From NCBI RefSeq assembly GCF_029168945.1, contig NC_083602.1, positions 46,127,442 through 46,191,441 on the forward strand: a stretch of DNA of 64,000 nt. The letters are read 5' to 3'. Within the stretch, counting starts at the first letter, position 1. The number at the start of each line of letters is the position of its first letter. The notes under the pieces are model-generated. The model was not told where the DNA came from. It worked only from the letters and a program-made list of their open reading frames with translations, and did no database searches. The DNA comes from Cannabis sativa (taxonomy: Eukaryota > Streptophyta > Magnoliopsida > Rosales > Cannabaceae). Made by a program: the position numbers and the translations under genes. Below, piece after piece: positions 1-11,133 of this stretch.

Positions 1-1574
1 TTGCTCACCTTCTGCTCGCTGAATGGCTTCTTCGAGCTTGATGAAACCTTCGGCCCGGTCAAGGGAATCACTCATTGAGTCGACCGGTCCGTTTTTCCTT
101 ATGTCCTTCCACAGTTCGCCAAGGACTTCAATGCCCCCCAGTATCGCAGATAACTTTCCATCCTCGGTTACTCGTGATACCTTGGTCGCTTCCGTCATGA
201 ATCTACTGATGTATGCTCGGAGTGGCTCGCTTGGTCGCTGTTTTACTTCGACCTAATCTACCAGATGCAATGGGAGTTGGCGTGAGGAAGAGAATTGTGC
301 ATGGAATTTCGAAGAGAAGGTTTTCCATGAACTAAACTTTCCAGGAGCCAACTTGAAATACCATTGATGTGCAGCCTCCGACATAGTGGCAGGGAAGATT
401 CTGCAACATACGTCTCCTCGTACCCCTTGTAAATCCATTTGCATCTCAAAATACTTGAGATGGGAAAGAGGATCTTCTCTCCCAGTGTACATCTTCCATG
501 TTGGCATCTTGAACTTGTGAGGTAATGGTAGGAGATTGATCTCTGGTGAGAAAGGAGTTTTGCGTGCACGGTCTAACTGAAGATCGTTATTACGCTGCCC
601 GACCATGCCATGAAACATATTCGTCAGTTCGCCGAGCTGGGCCTGTACGGGTGGGCTGACTTGATTGGCATTCTGGTCGGGTTGGATTACGTCAGCGTCT
701 TTCTAAGCGGGGATTTGAGTATGGGCTCCGAACTTCACGTTCGTTGTAGTATTCTGGTCGTCTATTCCCCTCCTTCTTTTTAGGTCGTCCCTTAGGTCAT
801 GGGTTGATCCCAACCTATCGAACACAGAAGAACCTGGCTGCCTTAGCGATTGGTTCGCTTGGTTGGCAGGTGGGATGGCACCATTATTTTTCGTGGATCC
901 GTCGAGCATGACCCCTCCAGATGAATTCCCGGACAAGGTCTGTCCGCCTACCTCTTGGCCCACGAGTGGAACTCGTGACTGGGGATTGAACGGCTGACTG
1001 TTGGTTGTCTGGGAAGCATTCACTGTTGGGTCATCCTCGGTCTCTCCTAGGGGAATGACACTCGGTGTTTGCTGGCCTACAGTCTGATAGGCTGTTCGTA
1101 TCAGCACAGTGGCTTGCCGACTACGACCTTCGATTTCTGCATGGTGAGCCCTTAATGCCTCCATCTCTTTGTCCCTCTACTCGCGAACATACGCCTCTGT
1201 TCGTCAAATGCGAGGTTTACTGCGGCACGTAATTCCTCATGATTGTGATGCAGGGTATTGTTGTGACCCTGCATGAGTCCGAGTGCAGCGCGGAGGTTTT
1301 GCAATTCGGTTGCGTCTTCGATGGTCATTTGTGCGTTGATGCCTGGTGTAACAGTTGTGTTATGAACACCCTGGCTGTGTGCGGAACTGTTGTTTCCAGT
1401 CTCTTGCACACCAGGCGCAGTTTCAGCAAAAGGAGTTGTCTCACCATTCACCACGTTTCCCATCTGTCCAGGATTGACAGCGGGTGGAACCCTTGAACTC
1501 CCTGGGTCCTGCAACGTCGGATCCAGCGTCTGTGAGTTTCCTGGGTCGGACAGGCCTCTACGAGTTTGTACCAT
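1..1574 (-). pseudogene. Tat-type Ty3 retrotransposon gag (broken, 3' part outside window)
   Basis: Capsid/nucleocapsid polyprotein of an LTR retrotransposon, read leftwards from an ATG at 1574 (starts MVQTRRGLSDPGNSQ). The reading frame changes near 1160, continues 1164-703, hits an in-frame TAG at about 704, continues to 253 and then runs on past another stop to the window edge. The retrotransposon-gag core is visible at about 620-253 (MYTGREDPLSHLKYFE, HQWYFKL). The same protein is encoded on the plus strand at 52632-54011, so this is a second copy of one family in opposite orientation. At the TAG near 704 the other copy has glutamine, which suggests CAG to TAG. It lies directly downstream of a PBS (1603-1620) and LTR (1624 on). 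Protease and pol would lie beyond the window start. Confidence 0.85.
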
Positions 1575-1602
1575 CGTGTCGAAAGAGCGATCTGTGATTC
1601 TT

Positions 1603-1620
1603 CTCTCAATGAAAGCACCA
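1603..1620 (-). other. Primer binding site of the minus-strand Tat element
   Basis: On the minus strand the LTR ends ...GTCAACA, then TTT, then TGGTGCTTTCATTGAGAG. A TGG start three bases after the LTR is the expected form of a tRNA 3'-end complement. The same 18 bases follow the LTR of the plus-strand copy at 52569-52586. It is not the initiator-Met type used by the other elements here. I do not assign the tRNA. Confidence 0.7.
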
Positions 1621-1623
1621 AAA

Positions 1624-1989
1624 TGTTGACTTCGCTTTTAGCCAACGACAATGAGTCTTTCAATAAGCGATAAACAATATGTCGTAATAAGAATATATAG
1701 TAAAGCAATAATAAGACATAGAAATTTTATAGAGGTTCAGCCTCGAGCAGTTCGGTAATAGCCTAATCCTTGTTAGTTGTATTGACTTAAGAATAAGGAA
1801 GAAGATTCATTTTCTTATAGCTCTTACAATAATATCTCTCAATATATAATTCTTAGATAGCCTTAGCTTATAGAGTTTCGGCGTACAATTTTTCCGTCCT
1901 CTGCCCAGTGAACATTCCTCACTATTTATAGGGTAGGAAACTTGAGGAGGAAGAGTTTCCCCTCTCGTTACAATGCGCATAAACAGAAA
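1624..1989 (-). repeat. 5' LTR of minus-strand Tat element, part 1 (R/U5 side)
   Basis: On the minus strand this ends TCAACA at 1624 just before the PBS. It aligns with the 3' half of the plus-strand LTR 51933-52565. The other half lies at 10827-11133, because a chromovirus (1990-10821) inserted inside this LTR. Together the halves give an LTR of about 670 bp. A TATA-like TATAAATAG lies at 1930-1922. The element is therefore older than the chromovirus insertion. Confidence 0.85.
1922..1930 (-). promoter_or_regulatory. TATA-like box in Tat LTR
   Basis: TATAAATAG on the minus strand, in the same relative position as TATAAATAG at 52272-52280 of the plus-strand copy. It is the likely core promoter of the LTR. 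Inferred from motif and conservation only. Confidence 0.5.
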
Positions 1990-4005
1990 TGCAACTCCCT
2001 GTCCAACAGGGACGCCACGTGTGTGCAATTTAATAAAATACTGATATTCATATAATATGTAATTATACTAAAACTGTGGGTAATCAAATTCAAATTCAAC
2101 TTTTAAAACTTTTTAACAAAAGATAAGTAATATGGACTACGGGGTTCCCCTGTTTTCAAAATGTTCACAAACTGGTTTCAAAGTATTTTACACATAAACT
2201 TTATATTTCCAAAATATAATCAAAATAGAGCATCCTGTTTACTGGGTCGTGCCACCGCGGCTGGTATGTACATTGCTGCTGCGACCACAAACTCATGGTT
2301 GCTCAACTTTAGCCTTCCCTTTACCTGCACCATAAAGCACCCGTGAGTCACAGAGACTCAGAAAGAAAGTGATCAAAACAATAACTGAAAGAAAATGATT
2401 ATCAACTTAATCTCATGCCATCATGTTTACTCACTATACAATATAATAAGCATTCCTTTAAAGATTACAAAGTCCTCGTACCTAATAGAGTACCCCTTTT
2501 ACCACTCGTCACTTAGGAGCTGAATATGTCACTATCGTTGCCCGATAAAGCAAACGATAAGTAAGAAACCTAACCGCGGTTTCAAGAGTAATTACTCATA
2601 ACGGTAATAACCGTTTCAAACCCTAGGTCATAACCTAGGCTTATTAAATATTTAATAAAAATCTTTATAATAATCAAGATCACTTCCATTCAACCAATAA
2701 ACTTTAACCACATACGGTGCTTACCACTTTTCTTACCTTAATTCAGAAGTCAAGAGTATGGCCAACCTGAGTGGAAAAACAAGCTAGGCAATCCCGGTCC
2801 TATGTCACGACAATTGAAACAAAATAAATACCTTAACTCAAAATTCCGGATTAAAACCCTAGTTTAGAAATCAAACATAACCTAACTCCCAACAACCCCA
2901 AATTAGGTCAAGCATCCCATATTTAATTTAAAACAGATAGTACACAACTCCCCGGGTCAAAACTGAACATGAAGCAAACCCGAAAAATTTCCCCTGCAAG
3001 CAACTGGTCGACCGGTTTTGGTACACCATAACCAACCGGTCGACCGGTTCTGGCAGACCAGGAACAAAAGTTCCTCTTCACCAAATTCGAACCAAAACTC
3101 CTCCAAACCTAACCAAACTTTCCAGAACAGTATAATAACATAAATATGGCATAACCCAAGCTGCAAAACACAGTAGTTCAATCTCTAGCTTAAAATCATA
3201 CACTCAAGTGAAGAAAACTAAATTCTTTTAGCTTCCTCACTCACAAACCAATCTCAACAGCCATGAATTTAATTTAAACATACACCAACAGACCTAATTC
3301 AACTAAGATAACATACCTAAACCGCATCTAAACCTACAGCCCTGAAAACTTCCAAAAAGAATAACAAAACCTAGCTTAGAAACCTAAAAATGCACCAAAA
3401 CATAAGGAAGAACTTACCTTAAGGTTCAAGGTTGGCTTGAAGTTAGAGTTTAGCTCTGAAAATAGGAGATGGGTGAAGAAAATAATCCCCCTTATTGCTG
3501 GTTGCAGCTGCTCAAAGGAAGTGGAGAAAAGAAGGTTTGAAAATTTTGGTTGTTTCTTGCCTTGGAAGAAAACTTTTAAATAAGGTTTTGTTTTTTTGTT
3601 TTTTTGTCTTTTTTTTTTTAAAATAATAGGCAGCTACAAAATGAAAAGTCCAGCACCAAAATTTACTAATCTACCCCTCTTCCTTAAGTTAAAAAAATAA
3701 TAATTAATTTTTAAAAAAAACCCTAGGGGCATTTTGGTAATTTTACTAATTCCCCAATCCGACATTCTAATAAAATTCTAACTTAATCCGGGATATTCTC
3801 AAAATAATTCTTTCATTAATGTCGTGACATTACTAACCACATAGCTAAATTTCCACAATTGTCGGGCCTGAAAATAACGTACTTCATTAAATAATTTCTC
3901 AACAATTTACCTAAGTAAGATCATAATCCTACTTCGTTTCCAAAGTAATTACATATTTAATAAAATATGTCTATTTAAATATTATTTATTTTCTGGGATA
4001 TTACA
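1990..4005 (-). repeat. 3' LTR of the chromovirus
   Basis: 2,016-bp LTR. On the plus strand it reads TGCAACTCC...GGGATATTACA, where the partner LTR has the regular TGTAACGCC start. It aligns along its length with 8818-10821. It carries two 16-bp palindrome sites (3002-3017, imperfect; 3034-3049, AACCGGTCGACCGGTT). The 95-aa and shorter ORFs inside it look like chance frames. Confidence 0.9.
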
Positions 4006-4021
4006 ACTATCCCCCACTTAT
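4006..4021 (-). other. Polypurine tract of the chromovirus
   Basis: The minus strand reads ATAAGTGGGGGATAGT immediately before the LTR start TGTAATATCC. This is the plus-strand primer site expected next to the 3' LTR. Just upstream lies the end of pol. Confidence 0.7.
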
Positions 4022-4041
4022 AGGAATTTCGTCCTCGAAAT

Positions 4042-4703
4042 TTACCTGAAAAGCTCGGGATACAACTCCCGCATCTGCGACTCTAACTCCCAAGTCGCTT
4101 CTTCAACTTTGTTGTTCCGCCACAACACTTTAACTAGCAGAATAGTCTTGTTCCGCAGCACCTTTTCTTTCCTGTCTAAGATCTGTACTGGTTGTTCTTC
4201 ATATGACAGGTCGGTTTGAAGCTCAATGTCTTCATAACTTAAAATATGAGTTGTATCAGATACATATTTCCGAAGCATCGAGACATGAAACACGTTATGA
4301 ACCCCAGATAAAGCAGGATGTAGAGCCAACCGATAAGCTACCTAACCTACTTTCTCAAGAAACTCAAATGGACCAATAAATCTGGGACTCAACTTTCCTT
4401 TCTTCCCGAACCTTCGAATTCCTTTCATTGGGGATACCCGAAGAAAAACAAAATCCCCAACTTGGAATTCAACATCTCTACGCTTTGGATCTGCGTAGCT
4501 TTTCTGTCTATTTTGGGAAGCAAGCATACGAGCTCGAATCTTTCCAATAGCCTCGCTTGTTCTTTGGACAGCTTCAGGTCCAAGGTACCTACGTTCACCA
4601 GCCTCATTTCAGTGAATAGGTGATCGACATTTCCTTCCATAAAGCATCTCATACGGAGCCATGCCAATGGTACTCTGATAACTATTGTTATAAGAAAACC
4701 CAA
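4042..4703 (-). pseudogene. Chromovirus integrase C-terminus with GPY/F module and chromodomain
   Basis: C-terminal end of pol on the minus strand. 4527-4342 carries the lysine-rich segment and GPY/F module (PRFIGPFEFLEKVG). 4329-4042 carries the tether to the chromodomain (KVLWRNNKVEEATWELE, ending YPELFR). In chromoviruses this domain recognises histone marks or centromeric chromatin and directs integration. The frame breaks between 4342 and 4329, where a stop follows the GPY/F part, and again in 4703-4530. The corresponding region of the second chromovirus (35961-36638) is an open frame. Confidence 0.85.
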
Positions 4704-4722
4704 TCAGAGGTAGGTACTTGTT

Positions 4723-5613
4723 CTAAGAACCTTCAAAGTCCATTACACATGCCCTCAACATATCCTCAAGTATCTGGATAGTCCTTTCAGATTGACCATC
4801 GGTTTGAGGATGAAAAACTGTACTGAATTTTAACTTAGTACCCATTGCTTGCTGTAAACTTTCCCAGAATTTGGATGTAAATTTTGGATCTCGATCTGAA
4901 ACTATCGACTTTGGGGCACCGTGAAGTCGAACTATCTCCTTGATATACAAATCAGCATATTGATCCACTGTATACGTTGTCCTCACTGGGAGAAAGTGAG
5001 CAGACTTCGTATATCGATCCACTATCACCCAAATAGAATCATAATACCCTACTATTCTGGGCAATCCCACTACAGAATCCATGGTGATGTCTTCCCATTT
5101 CCATTCAGGAATCTTTAGAGGTTAAAGCAAACCTGCCGGCCTTTGATGTTCTGCTTTAATTTGTTGACAGGTTAAGCATTTTGACACATATTCAACAATA
5201 TCCCTCTTCATACCCCGCCACCAGTATAAAGCTTTCACATCATGATACATCTTGGTTGTTCCCGGGTGTAAGGAGTACGGTGTAGTATGAGGTTCATCAA
5301 GAATCTCCTGTCTGATTTCTTTATCAACCGGTACACAGATTCTGTTCTTGTATCCCAACAACCCATCAGATAAACACGAAAAGTCTCTTGCCAATCCAGC
5401 CTCTAACTTCTCCTTATGTCCCTGTAGCTCAAGATCATCTTGTTGAGCTACTCTAATTCTTTCCAATAGATCAGACTGTATGGTGATATTAGCAAGTTTT
5501 CCAATTACAAATTCAATTCCCGCTCTCGTCATATCCTCAGCCAACTTTGCTGAGATTTCCTTTAGTTCACAAACTTGCCCTGGTCCTTTCCGACTTAGAG
5601 CATCCGCTACCAC
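4723..5613 (-). pseudogene. Chromovirus integrase zinc-binding and catalytic core
   Basis: 5613-5122 encodes the end of the RNase H/integrase linker and the H2C2 zinc finger ([12 protein letters not shown] ... [18 protein letters not shown]). 5082-4723 encodes the rve catalytic core with VDRYTKSAHF, SIVSDRDPKFTSKFW and [11 protein letters not shown]. The second Asp and the region of the catalytic Glu are visible. A frame interruption at 5121-5083 separates the two. The product would join element cDNA ends to chromosomal DNA. Confidence 0.85.
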
Positions 5614-5639
5614 ATTTGCTTTACCAGGGTGGTAGAGAA

Positions 5640-6749
5640 TCTCGCAGCCATAATCTTTGACCAGTTCTAACCATCGTCATTGCCTCATATTTAAATCCTT
5701 CTGAGTGAAAAAGTACTTGAGGCTTTTGTGATCTGTATAAATTTCACACTTCTCACCGTACAGATAGTGACGCCAAACTCTTAGTGCAAAGACAACTGCT
5801 GCCAATTCAATATCATGGGTAGGATACCGCTGTTCATATTCCTTCAATTGTCTAGATGCATAAGCAATCACTTTTCCTGACTGCATAAGAACACAACCTA
5901 ACCCTTGTTTGGATGCATCACAATAAATCACAAACTTTTCATCATTCTTTGGTAAGGTTAGCACAGGAGCGGTAATCAACCTTTGCTTCAATTCCTGGAA
6001 ACTACCTTCACACTTGTCAATCCAAACAAACTTACAATTCTTTCGGGTCAATTCAGTTAAAGGCGTAGAAATCTTTGCAAAGCCCTCAACAAATCTTCGA
6101 TAATACCCTGCTAACCCCAGGAAACTTCTAACTTCGGTTGCTGACTTAGTTCGAGGCCAGTCACGTACTGCTTCGATCTTTACTGGGTCCACTAAAATAC
6201 CATCTTTACTTATCACATGCCCCAAGAAACTCACCTGAGGTAACCAGAATTCACATTTCTTAAACTTGGCATACAACTTATGCTCCCTGAGACGTTGTAA
6301 TACCATTCAAAGATTTCTTTCGTGAGTCTCTTCTGAGTCTGAATAAATTAGAATATCATCAATAAAGACAATAACAAAATCATCCAGAAAGTCTTTGAAC
6401 ACTCGGTTCATCAAGTCCATAAATGCTGCTGGGGCATTTCTTAATCCGAAGGACATTACCAGGAATTCATAATGACCATACCGATTCCGAAAAGCTATCT
6501 TGGGAATATCCTCCTCTCAAACTTTTAGTTGGTGATAACCAGACCGAAGATCAATCTTGGAAAAGACAGTCTTACCTTGCAGCTAATCAAATAAATCATC
6601 TATTCTTGGCAAAGGGTACTTGTTCTTCACTGTCAACTTGTTTAACTCCAGATAATCTATACACATTCGTAAAGTTCCATCTTTCTTTTTTACAAACAAA
6701 ACTGGTGCACCCCAAGGTGAAGTACTATGTCTAGTCAATTTTAAATCCA
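5640..6749 (-). pseudogene. Chromovirus reverse transcriptase and RNase H
   Basis: 6749-6310 contains RT in broken frames, including a FIDDIL active-site motif near 6360-6340. 6306-5677 continues in one frame with RT thumb ([25 protein letters not shown]) and RNase H ([26 protein letters not shown]). RT copies element RNA into cDNA and RNase H removes the RNA strand. The frame is broken at about 6303 and in the fingers/palm. The coding capacity is lost, but the domains are easily recognised. Confidence 0.85.
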
Positions 6750-7544
6750 TCATCCCCTGTAATGAACTTTTAACTCTTTCAGCTCTGCAGGTGCCATCCT
6801 GTAGGGAGCTTTCGATAGAGGCTCAGCTCCTGGTATTAGATCAATCTCAAAATCAATTTCAAGTTTTGGTGGAAACCCTGGTAACTCTTCTGGGAACACA
6901 TCCAGAAATTCTCGAACCGCTGGGACATGCTCCGGTCCCTCTAGTGGTTCCCTGGTAATATCCACAACACTTGCTAAGAAACCAATGCACCCCTCACACA
7001 ACAAATCCCTTGCCTTAAGGGCTGAAATTAAGGGAATCCGAGATCCCTGCATCTTACCCACAAATACAAAGGGGTCCTCGCCCTCAGGCTGAAAAGTTAC
7101 CATCTTTCTTTTACAATCAATGGTGGCGTTATATTTAGCAAGCCAATCCATCCCCAAAATAACATCAAAATCCTCCAGATTCAATTCTATCAGATCAACT
7201 GATAACTCTCTTCCTTCCACAAATACTGGAAGGGATCGAACCCACCTACTGGAGATAACCAACTCCCCAGTAGGCAGCAAGGTTCCAAAACCTCTAGAAA
7301 GCACATCACTAGTTCTATTCAGCTTCTCAATTATTCTACTTGAAATATAAGAATGCGTCGCTCTAGAATCAATTAGCACAATCAATAAAGTACCAGCAAC
7401 AGAAAGCTGACCTGTCACAGTAGAAGGACCAGCATCAGCCTCAGCTTGAGTCAGGGCAAACACTCGGGCAGGAGCGGGTGTATCATCCTTCTTTTGCTCT
7501 ATCCGCAGCAATTGTGGACAATTTCTCTTCATATGACCCACCAT
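6750..7544 (-). pseudogene. Chromovirus aspartic protease and start of RT
   Basis: 264-aa frame beginning just after the CCHC knuckle (MVGHMKRNCPQLLR). The retropepsin-like active site reads LIDSRATHSYIS where DSGATHS is usual, so the catalytic-loop glycine is arginine (G-to-A on the coding strand would explain it). DVILGMDWLAKYNA is the second conserved protease block. The end carries the RT N-terminus ([21 protein letters not shown]). The protease would cleave gag-pol, but the DSR change makes it unlikely to be active. Confidence 0.85.
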
Positions 7545-8576
7545 TCCACAGTGGAAACAGGCCCTGGCCTGACACTCGCCCAGGTGATGCTTTTTACACC
7601 TCGGACATTCAGGAAAAGTCCGCCAGTTTTCGTTTCCACTACGACGGAAACCTTGGTTACCCTAGAATCTTTTGTTTAGACCTGCCGCTAATGATTCACT
7701 AGGTCTTTTCTTGCGATCACCGGGATCAATACCCCTACCAGAACCAACACCTGCTGCTTGCTTCCATGAATCTCTTCTGGCAATATTTTTCTTTTGTATC
7801 TGAGCTTCTGCACCCTCAGAAACTAGGGCCTGTTCAACTATCTGAGCATAAGTTCGGGCAATCCCCGGTTGTTTAGAAGCAACAATCACGTCCCGGGCGA
7901 TGTGTTCATCCAGCCCCCGAATGAACTTTGCTTTCCTAACAGCTTCAGTAGCCACCTCATCTGAGGCAAACTTTGCCAGTCGATCAAACTTAGTAGCATA
8001 CTCTGTCACAGTCATACTACCCTGAGTTAACCGTATAAACTCTTCTGCCTTTGCTGCCTTAATAGACTCATTATAATACTTCTCATAAAATAAGGCCCGA
8101 AAGGTTTCCCAGGTCATGTTATTCAGATCATGGCCCTGAGATACAATCTCCCACCAAATACGGGCATCATCTCGTAGCATATAACTAGCACACCTGACCC
8201 GGTCATTATCTTCAACTCGCATAAAATCAAAAATGGATGTTATCATACTCATCCATTGCTCCGCCTTGAGTGGATCAGCACCACCCTCAAACACTGGCGG
8301 GTTCTGCTTCCTGAACCGCTCATACAATGGTTCCAAACGATTCCCTGCATCCGGTGGCACTACCAGAGGTGCCGGAGGATCAGGATTAAGGTTTAGAGCA
8401 GGCTGAGCTCGCTGCTCTCTTAATTCTCTGATTTGCTCACCCTGCTGCCGAATAGTCTCTTGCATTGCAGCGTATAACTCTTCCCAGTTAGGTGGTGGTA
8501 GAGGGTTCTCACCCTCACCGGCAGCCCCGAGCCCAGCTAGCTCGCGGGTACCCCTACCAGTCCGCCTCGGGTGCAT
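7545..8576 (-). pseudogene. Chromovirus gag
   Basis: Frame from 8651 to 7662. The most likely start is the internal Met at 8576 (MHPRRTGRGTRELAGL). It has an N-terminal low-complexity/helical segment (QETIRQQGEQIRELREQ) and the retrotransposon-gag capsid core (FRKQNPPVFEGG, WWEIVSQGHDLNNMTWETF, MTVTEYATKFDRLAKFA). The frame is lost near 7662, and the zinc-knuckle region continues in another frame to 7545. Gag forms the virus-like particle. The homologous segment of the other chromovirus is 32136-33100. Confidence 0.85.
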
Positions 8577-8800
8577 AACTATACACTTGCGATCACATTC
8601 CAGGTAATAACAATACTGATAAGTATTCCAATATATTATAATTCTGCCCACGCCATTCCAATATCAACATAATTCTAATAATCAAGTAATCAGAAAATTG
8701 ACAAGCTATCTTTTAACTTTAAGCTTACTAAACCATGAGTCGATCAGGTCCTTGCAGCCAATGTACATATCAAACCAGTCTTCAGGATCTAAAAACCTTG

Positions 8801-8814
8801 GCGCTCTGATACCA
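8801..8814 (-). other. Initiator-Met tRNA primer binding site
   Basis: The minus strand reads TGGTATCAGAGCGC three bases after the LTR end (...GTTACA). This is the standard plant initiator methionine tRNA primer site. It is not a tRNA gene. Confidence 0.85.
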
Positions 8815-8817
8815 TGT

Positions 8818-10821
8818 TGTAACGCCCTGTCCAACAGGGACGCCACGTGTGTGCAATTTAATAAAATACTGATATTCATATAATATGTAATTATACTAAA
8901 AGTGTGGGTAATCAAATTAAAATTCAACTTTTAAAACTTTTTAACAAAAGATAAGTAATATGGACTACGGGGTTCCCCTGTTTTCAAAATGTTCACAAAC
9001 TGGTTTCAAAGTATTTTACACATAAACTTTATATTTCCAAAATATAATCAAAATAGAGCATCCTGTTTACTTGGTCGTGCCACCGCGGCTGGTATGTACA
9101 TTGCTGCTGCGACCACAAACTCATGGTTGCTCAACTTTAGCCTTCCCTTTACCTGCACCATAAAGCACCCGTGAGTCACAGAGACTCAGCAAGAAAGTGA
9201 TCAAAACAATAACTGAAAGAAAATGATTATCAACTTAATCTCATGCCATCATGTTTACTCACTATACAATATAATAAGCATTCCTTTAAACATTACACAG
9301 TCCTGGTACTTAATAGAGTACCCCTTTTACCACTCGTCACTTACGAGCTGAATATGTCATTATCGTTGCCCGATAAAGCAAACGATAAGTAAGAAACCTA
9401 ACCGCGGTTTCAAAAGTAATTACTCATAACGGTAATAACCGTTTCCAACCCTAGGTCATAACCTAGGCTTATTAAATATTTAATAAAAATCTTGATAATA
9501 ATCAAGATCACTTCCATTCAACCAATAAACTTTAACCACATACGGTGCTTACCAGTTTTCTTACCTTAATTCAGAAGTCAAGAGTATGGCCGACCTGAGT
9601 GGAAAAACAAGCTAGGCAATCCCGGTCCTATGTCACGACAATTGAAACACAATAAATACCTTAACTCAAAATTCCGGATTAAAACCCTAGTTTAGAAATC
9701 AAACATAACCTAACTCCCAACAACCCCAAATTAGGTCAAGCATCCCATCTTTCATTTAAAACAGATAGTACACAACTCCCCGGGTCAAAACTGAACATGA
9801 AGCAAACCCAAAAATTTTCCCCTGTAAGCAACCGGTCGACCGGTTCTGGTACACCAGAACCAACCGGTCGACCGGTTCTGGCAGACCAGGAACAAAAGTT
9901 CCTCTTCACCAAATTCGAACCAAAACTCTTCCAAACCTAACCAAACTTTCCAGAACAGTATAATAACATAAATATGGCATAACCCAAGCTGCAAAACACA
10001 GTAGTTCAATCTCTAGCTTAAAATCATACACTCAAGTGAAGAAAACTAAATTCTTTTAGCTTCCTCACTCACAAACCAATCTCAACAGCCATGAATTTAA
10101 TTTAAACATACACCAACAAACCTAATTCAACTAAGATAACATACCCAAACCTCATCTAAACCTACAGCCCTAAAAACTTCCAAAAAGAATAACAAAACCT
10201 AGCTTAGAAACCTAAAAATGCACCAAAACATAAGGAAGAACTTACCTTAAGGTTCAAGGTTGGCTTGAAGTTAGAGTTTAGCTCTAAAAATAGGAGATGG
10301 CTGAAGAAAATAATCCCCCTAATGGCTGGTTGCAGCTGCTCGAAGGAAGAGGAGAAAGGAAGGTTTGAAAATTTTGGTTCTTTCTTGCCTTGGAAGAAAG
10401 CTTTTAAATAGGGTTTTGTTTTGTTTTGTTTTTTTTTTTAAATAATAGGCAGCTACAAAAAGAAAAGTCCAGCACCAAAATTTACTAATCTACCCCTTTT
10501 CCTTAAGTTAAAAAAAATAATAATTAATTTTTTAAAAAAACCTAGGGGCATTTTGGTAATTTTACTAATTCCTCAATCCGACATTCTAATAAAATTCTAA
10601 CTTAATCCGGGATATTCTCATAATAATTCTTTCATTAATGTCGTGACATTACTAACCACATAGCTAAATTTCCATTGCCGGGCCCGAAAATAACGTACTT
10701 CATTAAATAATTTCTCAACAATTTACCTAAGTAAGATCATAATCCTACTTCGTTTCCAAGGTAATTACATATTTAATAAAATATGTCTATTTAAATATTA
10801 TTTATTTTCTGGGATATTACA
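8818..10821 (-). repeat. 5' LTR of the chromovirus
   Basis: 2,004-bp LTR. The plus strand reads TGTAACGCCC...GATATTACA, with proper TG/CA ends. It is nearly the same as 1990-4005. Two perfect 16-bp palindromes AACCGGTCGACCGGTT lie at 9830-9845 and 9862-9877, about 950-990 bp from the LTR start in element orientation. Confidence 0.92.
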
Positions 10822-10826
10822 AGAAA

Positions 10827-11133
10827 GATCGTGTGATCAATGCTGAATGCAAGGATCGTGGGATTGAGGCTGAATACACTGATAGTGGGATCGTGTGTAT
10901 GCCACATCCACGTAAGTTGATCCCTGAGTTATAGGGATTGAACTGGTAACTCACGATGCATTTAGTTGAATTCGCTAAGTGTTGCTCATTCTGCACAACT
11001 CGTTGAGTATTCCATTTTGGACATGCTAGCGAGGCATCCTGCTCGGCATGTTGATCCGAACAGATACTCTAAGTAGAGTCCACGTGTCACCATTCTCGTG
11101 ATGCCACGTCAGAGTGCCAAATTTGGGATAACA
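10827..11133 (-). repeat. 5' LTR of minus-strand Tat element, part 2 (U3 side)
   Basis: The minus strand starts TGTTATCCC at 11133 and aligns with the beginning of the plus-strand LTR at 51933 (shared CTGACGTGGCATCAC and GTGACACGTGGA). It continues at 1989 after the nested chromovirus. 10822-10826 is the second copy of the chromovirus TSD. Confidence 0.85.

Larger units (their letters stand above)
1990..10821 (-). mobile_element. Chromovirus (Ty3, Tekay/Del-like) LTR retrotransposon, complete but broken
   Basis: 8.8-kb element on the minus strand with LTRs 1990-4005 and 8818-10821, an initiator-Met PBS at 8801-8814 and a purine-rich tract next to the 3' LTR (4006-4021). TSD AGAAA is exact (1985-1989 and 10822-10826). 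Domain order on the minus strand is gag, protease, RT, RNase H, integrase, chromodomain, typical of plant chromoviruses. The LTRs differ by roughly 2-3% by eye, so the insertion is not brand new. gag-pol is interrupted by several stops or frameshifts, so the copy is non-functional. It sits inside the LTR of a Tat-type element. Confidence 0.93.

Noticed and set aside
2957..3181. LTR-encoded 74-aa protein (also at 9785-10009)
   Set aside because: Conserved only because the LTRs are copies. Substitutions between the two show no sign of protein constraint, and the palindromes explain the conserved part.
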